The translations under genes were made by a program, and so were the position numbers. From Streptomyces sp. (GTDB lineage: Bacteria; Actinomycetota; Actinomycetes; Streptomycetales; Streptomycetaceae): a DNA stretch of 54,758 bases. Below are positions 27,121 to 33,750 of this stretch, one piece after another (position 1 is the first letter of the stretch; each line of letters opens with the position of its first letter). Where the stretch lies: assembly GCF_031181555.1 (NCBI RefSeq), contig NZ_JAPSKQ010000008.1, positions 20,164-74,921 of the forward strand. The letters are read 5' to 3'. A model generated the notes under the pieces. That model did no database searches. It was not told where the DNA came from and saw only the letters and a list, made by a program, of their open reading frames with translations.

Positions 27121-28080
27121 ATGAGCCTGGCCGGCGTGTACACCGAATGGGATCCACTGGAGGAGATCGTCGTCGGTACGGCGGTCGGCGCCGAGAACCG
27201 GATGGTGCGCGAGACCGAGGACGAGCTCGACGGCCTGTGCGAGGAGCTGAGAGGCCTCGGCGTGACGGTCCGCCGCCTTCCGCCGCGGGACCCCGCGAGC
27301 CCGCCCGCACCCCCGGACCGCGGCGCGGACACAGCCCTCGCCTACCGGCCCCGGGACGGACTGCTGACCGTCGGCGAGACGATCATCCAGACGCCGACGG
27401 TGCCGCGGGTCCGGTCCCTGGAGTCGCCCGCCTGCCGGATGCTGCTGATGGAGTACTTCACCAGCGGCAGCCGCTGGATCTCGGCGCCGCCTCCGGTGCT
27501 GACCGACGTCATGTACGACCCGACGGCCCCGGCCGGGGAGCGGCTGCGCGAACTGGAGCCGGTCTTCGACGCGGACACGGTGCTGCGGATGGGCACCGAC
27601 CTGCTCTACCTGGTGTCCGACAGCGGCAACGCGCTGGGCGCACGCTGGCTGCAGGCGGTGCTGGGGGAGACGTACACCGTGCATCCCTGCCGGGGACCGT
27701 ACGGCTCGCCGCACGGCGACTTCGCGATCGTCCCGCTCGGCCCGGGCCTGGTCCTGGTCAATCCGGAGCGGGTCGACGCCGAGCACATTCCCCCGTTCCT
27801 GCGCACCTGGAAACGGATCGTGTGCCCGGAACTCGTGGATCCGGGCCCCCTGGACGGTGCGGTCCACCGCTCGGGGTGGACCGGGTCGAACATTCTCGTC
27901 GTACGGCCCGGACTGGTGATCGTGGACCGGCGGCAGGCGGATCTGATGCGCGTCCTGGAGAACAACGGAATCGACGTACTGCCGCTCCAGCTGACCCATT
28001 CCCGGGCGCTGGGCAGCGGTTTTCACCGGGTCACCGTCGATGTGCGGCGGACCGGCACTCTGGAGTCGTACCGGTTCTGA
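27121..28080 (+). CDS. strB2: Inosamine-phosphate amidinotransferase paralogue StrB2 (nucleophilic Cys replaced)
   Basis: This 319-residue protein is a paralogue of StrB1 and shares its start ([16 protein letters not shown]) and end ([15 protein letters not shown]). The catalytic Asp region [13 protein letters not shown] and the His in GSPHGDF are kept. In the last motif StrB1 reads [11 protein letters not shown] while this protein reads [11 protein letters not shown], so the nucleophilic Cys is Arg. It also lacks about 30 residues near positions 27-58 of StrB1. Amidinotransferases need that Cys for the amidino-enzyme intermediate, so StrB2 cannot act by the standard mechanism; it might be a structural partner or act on something else. 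Mid-operon, strN-strB2-strM. Confidence 0.92.
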   Translation: MSLAGVYTEWDPLEEIVVGTAVGAENRMVRETEDELDGLCEELRGLGVTVRRLPPRDPASPPAPPDRGADTALAYRPRDGLLTVGETIIQTPTVPRVRSLESPACRMLLMEYFTSGSRWISAPPPVLTDVMYDPTAPAGERLRELEPVFDADTVLRMGTDLLYLVSDSGNALGARWLQAVLGETYTVHPCRGPYGSPHGDFAIVPLGPGLVLVNPERVDAEHIPPFLRTWKRIVCPELVDPGPLDGAVHRSGWTGSNILVVRPGLVIVDRRQADLMRVLENNGIDVLPLQLTHSRALGSGFHRVTVDVRRTGTLESYRF

Positions 28081-28109
28081 CCGGATGTCCACAGAAAAGG
28101 AGTTCAGGC

Positions 28110-28712
28110 GTGCGTCCGCTCGGTATCGAAGGTGCCTGGCTGGTGGAATCGCGGGTTTTCGACGACGAGCGGGGGGAATTCCAGGAACTCTTCCGCGGCG
28201 GCCCGTTGAGCGAGGGGATCGGTTACGCCCTGGGCGTCGCCCAGGTGAACCGCTCCGTCTCCCGCAAGGGGGTCGTGCGGGGTGTGCACTTCGCCGACGT
28301 CCCGCCGGGCCAGGCCAAGTACGTCACCTGCCTCCGCGGTGCCGTGCTCGACGTCGTGGTCGACATCCGGGTGGGCTCGCCCGCCTACGGCGCCTGGGAG
28401 ACGGTCCGCCTCGACGACCCGCGGCGCAGCGTGTACATCGAGGCCGGGCTGGGGCACGCCTTCATGGCCCTCACCGACGACGCCACCGTGGTCTACCTCA
28501 CCTCCGAGGGCTACGCCCCCGAGCGTGAGCATGCCGTCCACCCGCTCGACCCGGCCCTGGGCATCGCCTGGCCCCCCGGGATCGAGCCCGTCCTGTCGCC
28601 CAAGGACAGCCAGTCCCCCGGCCTTCAGGAGTCGGCCCGGCGGGGGCTGCTGCCCGACTACCGCACCTGTGCGGCCTTCCATCAGGAACTGCGGCGGCGC
28701 TTCGCCGCCTGA
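28110..28712 (+). CDS. strM: dTDP-4-keto-6-deoxyglucose 3,5-epimerase StrM
   Basis: The 200-residue RmlC-type cupin starts at GTG 28110 after AAAAGGAG. Family landmarks are visible: FDDERGEFQELF, SRKGVVRGVHFADVP with the catalytic-base His, VVDIRVGSP, and GLGHAFMALTDDATVVYLTSEGYAPE with the acid Tyr. In streptomycin clusters StrM supplies the epimerase step to dTDP-4-keto-L-rhamnose for dihydrostreptose. The gene looks intact even though strE, which makes its substrate, and strL, which uses its product, are broken next door. It ends the strN-strB2-strM operon and overlaps the end of the strL remnant by about 31 bp. Confidence 0.9.
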   Translation: MRPLGIEGAWLVESRVFDDERGEFQELFRGGPLSEGIGYALGVAQVNRSVSRKGVVRGVHFADVPPGQAKYVTCLRGAVLDVVVDIRVGSPAYGAWETVRLDDPRRSVYIEAGLGHAFMALTDDATVVYLTSEGYAPEREHAVHPLDPALGIAWPPGIEPVLSPKDSQSPGLQESARRGLLPDYRTCAAFHQELRRRFAA

Positions 28713-29165
28713 CCGTGCCCGCCCCCCTCCGCCGACGCGCGCAGCAGTGCGGGGAACGACTCGGCGAGTGCGGAACGCCACTCGTGCAGCGGGGCCAGAC
28801 CGGCGACCCGCCACCGGCCCGCCGGAGGATCTCCCGCGCCGGCGCGTACCAGGTCGTGCTCCCCGCCTTCACGGCGTGGTGGACACCCGGCGGCGCGGCG
28901 CCCCGCAGGGCCGCGGCGCCGAGCGCGAGGAGCCGGACGGCGAGATCACCGGTCCGGGTCGGCCCGCCGTGCTGGTCGTCGACGACGGGCACGCCGGCCG
29001 GCGGCGGGACAGGGCGGCGGCCGGGTCGGTGACGTCCGGGTCCGCGCGGCCGAGCGGGAGCACCGGGACGCCCCGGCGGCACAGGCGCGCGGTGAGTTCG
29101 CGCCCGAGCATCCCGGACGCACCGGTGACGAGCCGACGGGAGCCGGGACGTGCGGGCGTGGCGAC
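28682..29165 (-). pseudogene. strL: Shattered dTDP-4-dehydrorhamnose reductase / dTDP-dihydrostreptose synthase (strL remnant)
   Basis: Three pieces of an RmlD/StrL protein survive in order but in different frames. The N-terminal Rossmann piece RRLVTGASGMLGRELTARL runs to DPDVTDPAAAL (about 29145-29010). A middle piece GVPVVDDQHGGPTRTGDLA runs to AGSTTWYAPAREILRRAGG (about 28989-28815). The C-terminal piece VAGLAPLHEWRSALAESFPAL (about 28808-28682) ends at TGA inside the 3' end of strM. Family members have about 300 residues; roughly 140, including the catalytic Tyr-Lys region, are missing. At least two frame-breaking deletions occurred, so no functional enzyme can be made. Confidence 0.85.
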
Positions 29166-29285
29166 GGACCTCCGGTGCTGCGGCGCGGCGGCGGGTCGCG
29201 CGTTCTGCGGCTGACGTCTCCCGCGGAGCACGCGTCCGGTGGATCACGCGTTCTGCGGGACGCGGTCGGCGCGCAGGGGTTCCCA

Positions 29286-29480
29286 TCACGCGCGGTTGTC
29301 GCGGTACCAGGCCACGGTGGCCTCCAGGCCGGTGCTCAGGCCCGTCGCCGGGACATGGCCCAGCTCGCGGCGGATCCGGCCGGCGTCGGCCGAGTAGCGG
29401 CGCTCGTGGCCCTTGCGGTCCGGGACGTGTTCCACCCTGTCCCAGCCGGCGCCGCCGGTGACGAGCAGGCGTGTGGCCAT
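29286..29480 (-). pseudogene. strE: dTDP-glucose 4,6-dehydratase (strE) with a large in-frame internal deletion
   Basis: A 64-codon frame begins MATRLLVTGGAG, the exact start of RmlB/StrE dehydratases, and jumps directly to WDRVEHVPDRKGHERRYSAD and then GLEATVAWYRDNRA, which is the C-terminal end of the same family. About 260 codons are gone, including the NAD-binding remainder, the active-site Thr-Asp-Glu and the YxxxK motif. The join is in frame at GGAG/W, suggesting deletion between short GGC-GCC-GGC repeats. It lies between strD and the strL remnant in the order strD-strE-strL known from streptomycin producers. The mini-protein cannot be a dehydratase. Confidence 0.87.
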
Positions 29481-29521
29481 GAGGGGAGCCGCCTTCCGTC
29501 TTCAGTCGGGGTCGGCCGGGG

Positions 29522-30589
29522 TCAGGAGGAGATCTGCGCCTTGCTGTGGTCGCCGAGGACCAGGCGGTGGGCGTGCGGGACCGGCGGCGCCGGGGTCACC
29601 TGGACGTGCCGGCCGATGAGGGACGCCTCGATGCGCCGCACTCCGGAGATGGAGGCGTTGCGCAGCACGATGGAGAATTCCAGTTCACTGTCCTCCACCA
29701 GGCAGCCCTCGGCGATGGAGGTGAACGGCCCGACGTAGGAGTCGGTGATCACGGTCCCGCTGCCGACCACGACGGGCCCGATCACACGGGAGTTGCGGAT
29801 GACGGCGCCCTCGTCGACCCGGACGCGTCCGATGAGCTCGCTGTCCTGGTCGACGTCTCCGTCGCACCGGGGTTCGACCGTCTCCAGCACCAGCCGGTTC
29901 ACCTCCAGCATGTCGGTGACGTTGCCGGTGTCCTTCCAGTAGCCGCTGATCAGGGTGGACCGCACGTCCTTGCCCTCGTCGATCAGCCACTGCACGGCGT
30001 GGGTGATCTCCAGTTCGCCCCGCCAGGACGGTTCGATGGCCCGGACGGCCTCGTGGATCGCGGGGGAGAACAGGTACACGCCGACCAGGGCCAGGTCGCT
30101 CCGGGGATGGGTCGGCTTCTCCTCCAGGTGACGCACCCGGCCGTGCTCGTCCAGTTCGGCCACGCCGAAGGACCGGGGGTCGGACACCCGGGTGAGCAGC
30201 AGATGGGCGTCCGGCCGGTGGGCGCGGAACGCGCGGATGGGCTGGTCGATCCCGCCCACCACGAAATTGTCGCCGAGGTACATGGCGAAGTCGTCGTCAC
30301 CCAGGTAGTCGCGGGAGATGCGGACGGCGTGGGCCAGGCCGAGTGGCTTTCGCTGGGGAATGTAGGTGACGTCGAGGCCGAATTTCGAGCCGTCCCCCAC
30401 GGCTTCCATTATCTCCGCGACGGTGTCCCCGACCACGATTCCGACATCTGTTATTCCGGCGGCCGCGATGGCCTCCAGGCCGTAGAAAAGGACCGGTTTG
30501 TTGGCGACCGGCACCAGTTGTTTCGCGGACGTGTGGGTTATCGGCCGTAACCGGGTGCCGGCTCCGCCGGCCAGGACGAGCGCCTTCAT
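29522..30589 (-). CDS. strD: Glucose-1-phosphate thymidylyltransferase StrD
   Basis: The 355-residue nucleotidyltransferase starts MKALVLAGGAGTRLRPITHT, the NTP-binding signature, with LGDNFVVGG (metal-binding Asp), FGVAELDEHGRVRHLEEKP and GYWKDTG following. The C-terminal third (about 245-355) is a left-handed beta-helix with hexapeptide-like repeats such as SRVIGPVVVGSG, typical of the long actinomycete StrD class rather than the 290-residue RmlA. It makes dTDP-glucose for the 6-deoxyhexose branch. It appears intact, yet the next two genes of its operon, strE and strL, are destroyed. It is divergent from strR. Confidence 0.93.
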   Translation of the reverse strand: MKALVLAGGAGTRLRPITHTSAKQLVPVANKPVLFYGLEAIAAAGITDVGIVVGDTVAEIMEAVGDGSKFGLDVTYIPQRKPLGLAHAVRISRDYLGDDDFAMYLGDNFVVGGIDQPIRAFRAHRPDAHLLLTRVSDPRSFGVAELDEHGRVRHLEEKPTHPRSDLALVGVYLFSPAIHEAVRAIEPSWRGELEITHAVQWLIDEGKDVRSTLISGYWKDTGNVTDMLEVNRLVLETVEPRCDGDVDQDSELIGRVRVDEGAVIRNSRVIGPVVVGSGTVITDSYVGPFTSIAEGCLVEDSELEFSIVLRNASISGVRRIEASLIGRHVQVTPAPPVPHAHRLVLGDHSKAQISS

Positions 30590-30679
30590 TTTCTCTCCCT
30601 GCGTGACGTGGGGCCACGGATGGGCCGGCGACGCATGAGCCGCACGGTCGCCGGCCGGTGGCGAAAAATCTGCGACGGG

Positions 30680-30689
30680 TGGCCTGTTC
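30680..30689 (+). promoter_or_regulatory. AdpA-type binding site (exact consensus match)
   Basis: TGGCCTGTTC fits the AdpA consensus TGGCSNGWWY at every position. It lies 91 bp upstream of strD and 356 bp upstream of the strR ATG in the divergent promoter region. AdpA is the A-factor cascade activator that switches on strR in S. griseus. A 10-bp degenerate motif can occur by chance. Confidence 0.5.
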
Positions 30690-30960
30690 TCTGTCTTGGT
30701 CTGCGCCCGGGGCGTAAGGGGCGTAGCTATTCGACGCTCGTTTCGTGGTCGTCCGACGGCTGGAAACAACCGTAGATCCCCACCCGCGCCGGGTGGACCG
30801 GCGGCTCTTCCCCCGGCGGACCGCCATGGATGCGCCGCCGCGGCCCGGTTCCGGCGCCCCGGACGCCCGTGCGGGGCCGCGTCGCACCCCCCGGTGGACT
30901 CATATTTCTGGTCATTTGCAGCTGCTTTACTGCCGAGACGGCAAGTGATAATCCTACACC

Positions 30961-30990
30961 GGGGGAAGTCGGGGGAAGTCGGGGGAAGTC
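30961..30990. repeat. Triple 10-bp direct repeat upstream of strR
   Basis: GGGGGAAGTC occurs three times without spacer, 55-84 bp before the strR ATG. Helical-phase (10 bp) direct repeats suggest a side-by-side protein binding array or a slippage-prone tract. Confidence 0.7.
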
Positions 30991-31000
30991 GTACGTTGTG

Positions 31001-31010
31001 CTTCGCGCCA
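31001..31010 (-). promoter_or_regulatory. Second AdpA-like site, close to strR
   Basis: On the minus strand TGGCGCGAAG matches TGGCSNGWWY at nine of ten positions (last base differs). It is 34 bp before the strR start codon, giving a distal plus proximal site layout like that described for S. griseus strR. Confidence 0.4.
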
Positions 31011-31044
31011 TTCAGCGAAATACCTTGTGACCGAAAGGTATGTG

Positions 31045-32283
31045 ATGGAGCTCAGTTCCCGTCGTCAGTCCGACATGCACGATCTGTCCTCCCGGGGGGT
31101 AGCGGAAATCAATGGGAACAGCGCGAAGTTATCCGGTGTCGTCAAGGTTCCCATCGCTTCCTTAAGGCCGTCCGACTCGCCGCGAAGTGCCGGGGAGGAC
31201 CCGGAGCACATCCGCGCCCTCGCGGAATCCGGCGCGGAACTCCCGCCCATCATCGTGATGGCCTCCACGATGCGGGTCGTCGACGGAATGCACCGCCTGC
31301 GGGCCGCCGAACTCCGGGGGGAGAGCGAGCTGGCGGTCCGGTTCTTCGAGGGCGACGAGAAGGACGCCTTCGTCCTCGCCGTCGAAGCCAACATCACCCA
31401 CGGCCTGCCGCTCGGCCTGCAGGACCGCAAGGACGCCGCCGCGCGCATCCTGCGCAGCCATCCGATGTGGTCGGACCGGGCGATCGGGATCGCGACCGGG
31501 CTCTCGGCCAAGACCGTGGCGGCGCTCCGGGCGCGTTCGACCGAAGGGCTTCCTCAATCGAATGTCCGCATCGGCAGGGACGGGCGGGCCCGCCCGGTCG
31601 ACCCCGCCGAGGGGCGTCGGCTGGCCGGGCGGCTCATGCAGGAGAACCCCTCGGCCCCGCTGCGCCAGATCGCCGCCCAGGCCGGCGTCTCCCTGGGAAC
31701 CGTATCCGACGTGCGCAAACGGCTCCAGCGGGGTGAGGGGCCGGTCCCCGAACGAGGCCGCGCGCGGACCGAGGCGGAACCGGGGCCCGAGCCGGCCCGG
31801 AAGCCGGAGCGGCCGTACGACGAAGCCGAGGCCGAGCGGCCCTCCCGCGCGCTGATGCTGCACCACCTCAGCCGCGACCCCTCCGTACGGCTCACCGAGG
31901 ACGGCAGGACGCTGCTGCGGTGGCTCACCGTCGCGGCGGTGCGCCCGCAGGACTGGGAGCGGTTGCTGCGGAACGTCCCGGCGCACCGGGTGGGAGCCGT
32001 CGCCGAGCTGGCCCGGGGCTGTTCCCGGACCTGGCAGCTCGTCGCCGAGCAGCTCGAACGGGCCCGCGGTGCCGGTGCGGAGCACGGGACCGGCGGCGAA
32101 CCGGGCGGCCAGGAGGCCGAGGGCGCCGAGCGGCCCGCCGTCGGCATGCCACGCCGCGCGGCCGCGCTGGAGTCCCGGCGGCCGGGAGAGGTCACCGTCC
32201 AGGTCCCCGACGCACTCGACCGCGCCGGGGCCCCCGCCGATCCGTGCTGCGACACCGTCGCTCCGCGGACCCGCAAGCGGTAG
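31045..32283 (+). CDS. strR: Pathway-specific activator StrR (ParB-like, HTH) with two TTA codons
   Basis: ATG 31045 follows GAAAGG; an in-frame GTG at 31027 is possible. The 412 residues hold a ParB/Srx-like domain (about 33-125, with VVDGMHRLRAAEL at 79-91), then HTH-like helices (SDRAIGIATGLSAKTVAAL, and LRQIAAQAGVSLGTVSDVRK at 206-225), an acidic/charged linker and a C-terminal region. StrR activates str operons at GTTCGACTG-N11-CAGTCGAAC. Leu29 (31129-31131) and Leu40 (31162-31164) are TTA, the rarest Streptomyces codon, implying need for the bldA tRNA. A StrR-type repeat lies inside the gene at 31535-31563. Confidence 0.93.
   Translation: MELSSRRQSDMHDLSSRGVAEINGNSAKLSGVVKVPIASLRPSDSPRSAGEDPEHIRALAESGAELPPIIVMASTMRVVDGMHRLRAAELRGESELAVRFFEGDEKDAFVLAVEANITHGLPLGLQDRKDAAARILRSHPMWSDRAIGIATGLSAKTVAALRARSTEGLPQSNVRIGRDGRARPVDPAEGRRLAGRLMQENPSAPLRQIAAQAGVSLGTVSDVRKRLQRGEGPVPERGRARTEAEPGPEPARKPERPYDEAEAERPSRALMLHHLSRDPSVRLTEDGRTLLRWLTVAAVRPQDWERLLRNVPAHRVGAVAELARGCSRTWQLVAEQLERARGAGAEHGTGGEPGGQEAEGAERPAVGMPRRAAALESRRPGEVTVQVPDALDRAGAPADPCCDTVAPRTRKR
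31535..31563. promoter_or_regulatory. StrR-type inverted repeat inside strR
   Basis: GTTCGACCG (31535-31543), 11 bp, CAATCGAAT (31555-31563): 15 of 18 consensus positions. It lies over codons 164-173 of strR, suggesting autoregulation or a roadblock. Confidence 0.65.
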
Positions 32284-32292
32284 TGGCCCGGT

Positions 32293-32309
32293 GCGGGGGC
32301 GCGCCCCGC
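32293..32309. terminator. Possible hairpin after strR
   Basis: GCGGGG (32293-32298) and CCCCGC (32304-32309) form a 6-bp GC stem with a 5-nt loop starting 10 bp after the strR stop. It sits in the gap before the convergent aldo/keto reductase gene. It is weak as evidence in such GC-rich DNA. Confidence 0.4.
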
Positions 32310-32465
32310 GCCGACCGGTGACCGGCGTGCGGGACGGGGCCGACGCAGGACGGTGAGGGGCGGGCCGACGGGAGAGACCGGGGGAGAGGGGACGGCGACG
32401 GGGTGGGACGACGGCGGTCGCCGGGTCCCGCGCCGGCGCGCTCGTGGCCGCCGTCCCGGCTCCGG

Positions 32466-33425
32466 TCAGTCCCGGGGCGGCTCTCCCGCACCGTTCTCCA
32501 GCCAGTCGCGCTCCGCCTCGGTGAGCCGGAGCGCTGCCGCGGCCAGCGAATCGCGGACCTCCTCCGGCTGCCGCGGACCGATCAGCGCGACCACGCGGAA
32601 CGGCTGGGACAGCGTCCAGGCCAGCGCGATGCCCGTCGACGAGACACCCTTGCGCTCGGCGAGGGTGCGCGCCCGGTGCAGCCGTTCGACGTTGGTCTCG
32701 CTGTACCAGCACTCGGCGAGCGGACTCGTGCGCAACTCGGCGGGGTCCGCCAGGGCGTGGGCCCCGCGCCCCTGGCTCGCCCAGGGGTACAGCGTGACCG
32801 GGTTCTCGGCGAGCCACGCCCGCCAGCGCGGGTCGTGGGAGCCCATGGTGCCCGGATAGATGGGCTGCACCATGTCGATCAGGCTCAGCTGGTTGCTCAC
32901 CCCCACCGGTGCCGGCAACCCCTGCTCCCGGGCGTAGGCGACGGCCTCCCGCACCCGGCCGAGTGACCAGTTCGACATGCCGTACCCGCTGATCAGACCG
33001 CGTGCCACCAGGTCCGCCAGCACGCTCACGAACTCGCCGACCGGCACGTCGGGGTTGTCCCGGTGGAGCATGTACAGGGCGGCGTCGTCCCGCCCCATGC
33101 GGTCGAAGCTCTCGGCGAGCTGCGCCTCCACCCGGTCCGGCAGGCACTCCGGGGTGTGCGCGCCCTTCGCCAGGACCCATACGTCCTTCTCGACGCCGCG
33201 GGACCTGGCCCACGCGCCGAAGGTGCGCTCACAGCAGCCGGGCCCGTACGCGTGCCCGTACAGCCACGCCGTGTCGAAGGCCCGGCCGCCGCCCTCCCAG
33301 TAGGCGTCGTACACGGGGAAGGCGCGCTCGTTCTGCCCGAACGCGGACGTGCCGAGCAGCAGGGGCGGAGCCCCACCGGAGTCGGGCGAGACGTCGGAGG
33401 AGGCGGGCGGTGGAACAGAGGACAT
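32466..33425 (-). CDS. Aldo/keto reductase of the str cluster (possibly StrT)
   Basis: The 319-residue protein belongs to the aldo/keto reductase superfamily. It has LGTSAFGQNERAFPVYDAYW, FDTAWLYGHAYG (catalytic Asp and Tyr), VWVLAKGA (Lys), and LYMLHRDNPDVP (His), completing the tetrad. The NADPH-binding end ALIGPRQPEEVRDSL is present. ATG 33425 follows GGAGAGC. It is co-directional with strS and strK but separated from strS by 325 bp. S. griseus carries an oxidoreductase called StrT in a similar place; I am not certain of the equivalence. It might reduce the streptose aldehyde or a keto sugar; that is inference. Confidence 0.85.
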   Translation of the reverse strand: MSSVPPPASSDVSPDSGGAPPLLLGTSAFGQNERAFPVYDAYWEGGGRAFDTAWLYGHAYGPGCCERTFGAWARSRGVEKDVWVLAKGAHTPECLPDRVEAQLAESFDRMGRDDAALYMLHRDNPDVPVGEFVSVLADLVARGLISGYGMSNWSLGRVREAVAYAREQGLPAPVGVSNQLSLIDMVQPIYPGTMGSHDPRWRAWLAENPVTLYPWASQGRGAHALADPAELRTSPLAECWYSETNVERLHRARTLAERKGVSSTGIALAWTLSQPFRVVALIGPRQPEEVRDSLAAAALRLTEAERDWLENGAGEPPRD

Positions 33426-33750
33426 GTGCTCTCCAGATTCTCCTGAGGCCGCGGGGGCGCGGCACCGCGTGCACGGGGCCGCTGGGCGCGCGGGGTGTAC
33501 GGGGAACGGGACGGGGGCGTACAGGGGCGGCCGCGCCGCCGGTGACGGACGACGCACCCCGTGCCGGCGGGGGCCGCGCTGCGACGGGGCCGGGCGGTGG
33601 GGCCGGACACCGGGGCCGGCCGGTGAGGCCGCCCGGTCGCGGGCGAGGGCCGGGACGTGCCGCTCACCGGGTCGCGAGGGCGCCGCGGTGCGTCCGGCGG
33701 CACGGCGAAGCCACCCGCGACAGGAGGCGGCGCGGCGCCCAGGTGTCAGC
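33426..33750. other. GC-rich gap between strS and the aldo/keto reductase
   Basis: This 325-bp interval has very high GC and open Arg/Pro/Gly frames on both strands, none with a ribosome site or recognisable protein. I looked for a remnant of strI or another cluster gene here and found none. It may carry the promoter of the aldo/keto reductase gene. Confidence 0.4.

Noticed and set aside
29160..29285. Further strL or strE sequence between the two remnants
   Set aside because: The stretch translates to Arg-rich sequence without family motifs. It may be decayed DNA, but I cannot assign it.
30729..30757. Possible StrR site in the strD-strR interval
   Set aside because: ATTCGACGC-N11-TCGTCCGAC matches only 11 of 18 consensus positions, which is close to chance in this composition.
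33426..33750. Search for strI or another lost gene in the strS/aldo-keto reductase gap
   Set aside because: No Rossmann motif or Gfo/Idh segment appears in any of the six frames; frames are Arg/Pro/Gly-rich.
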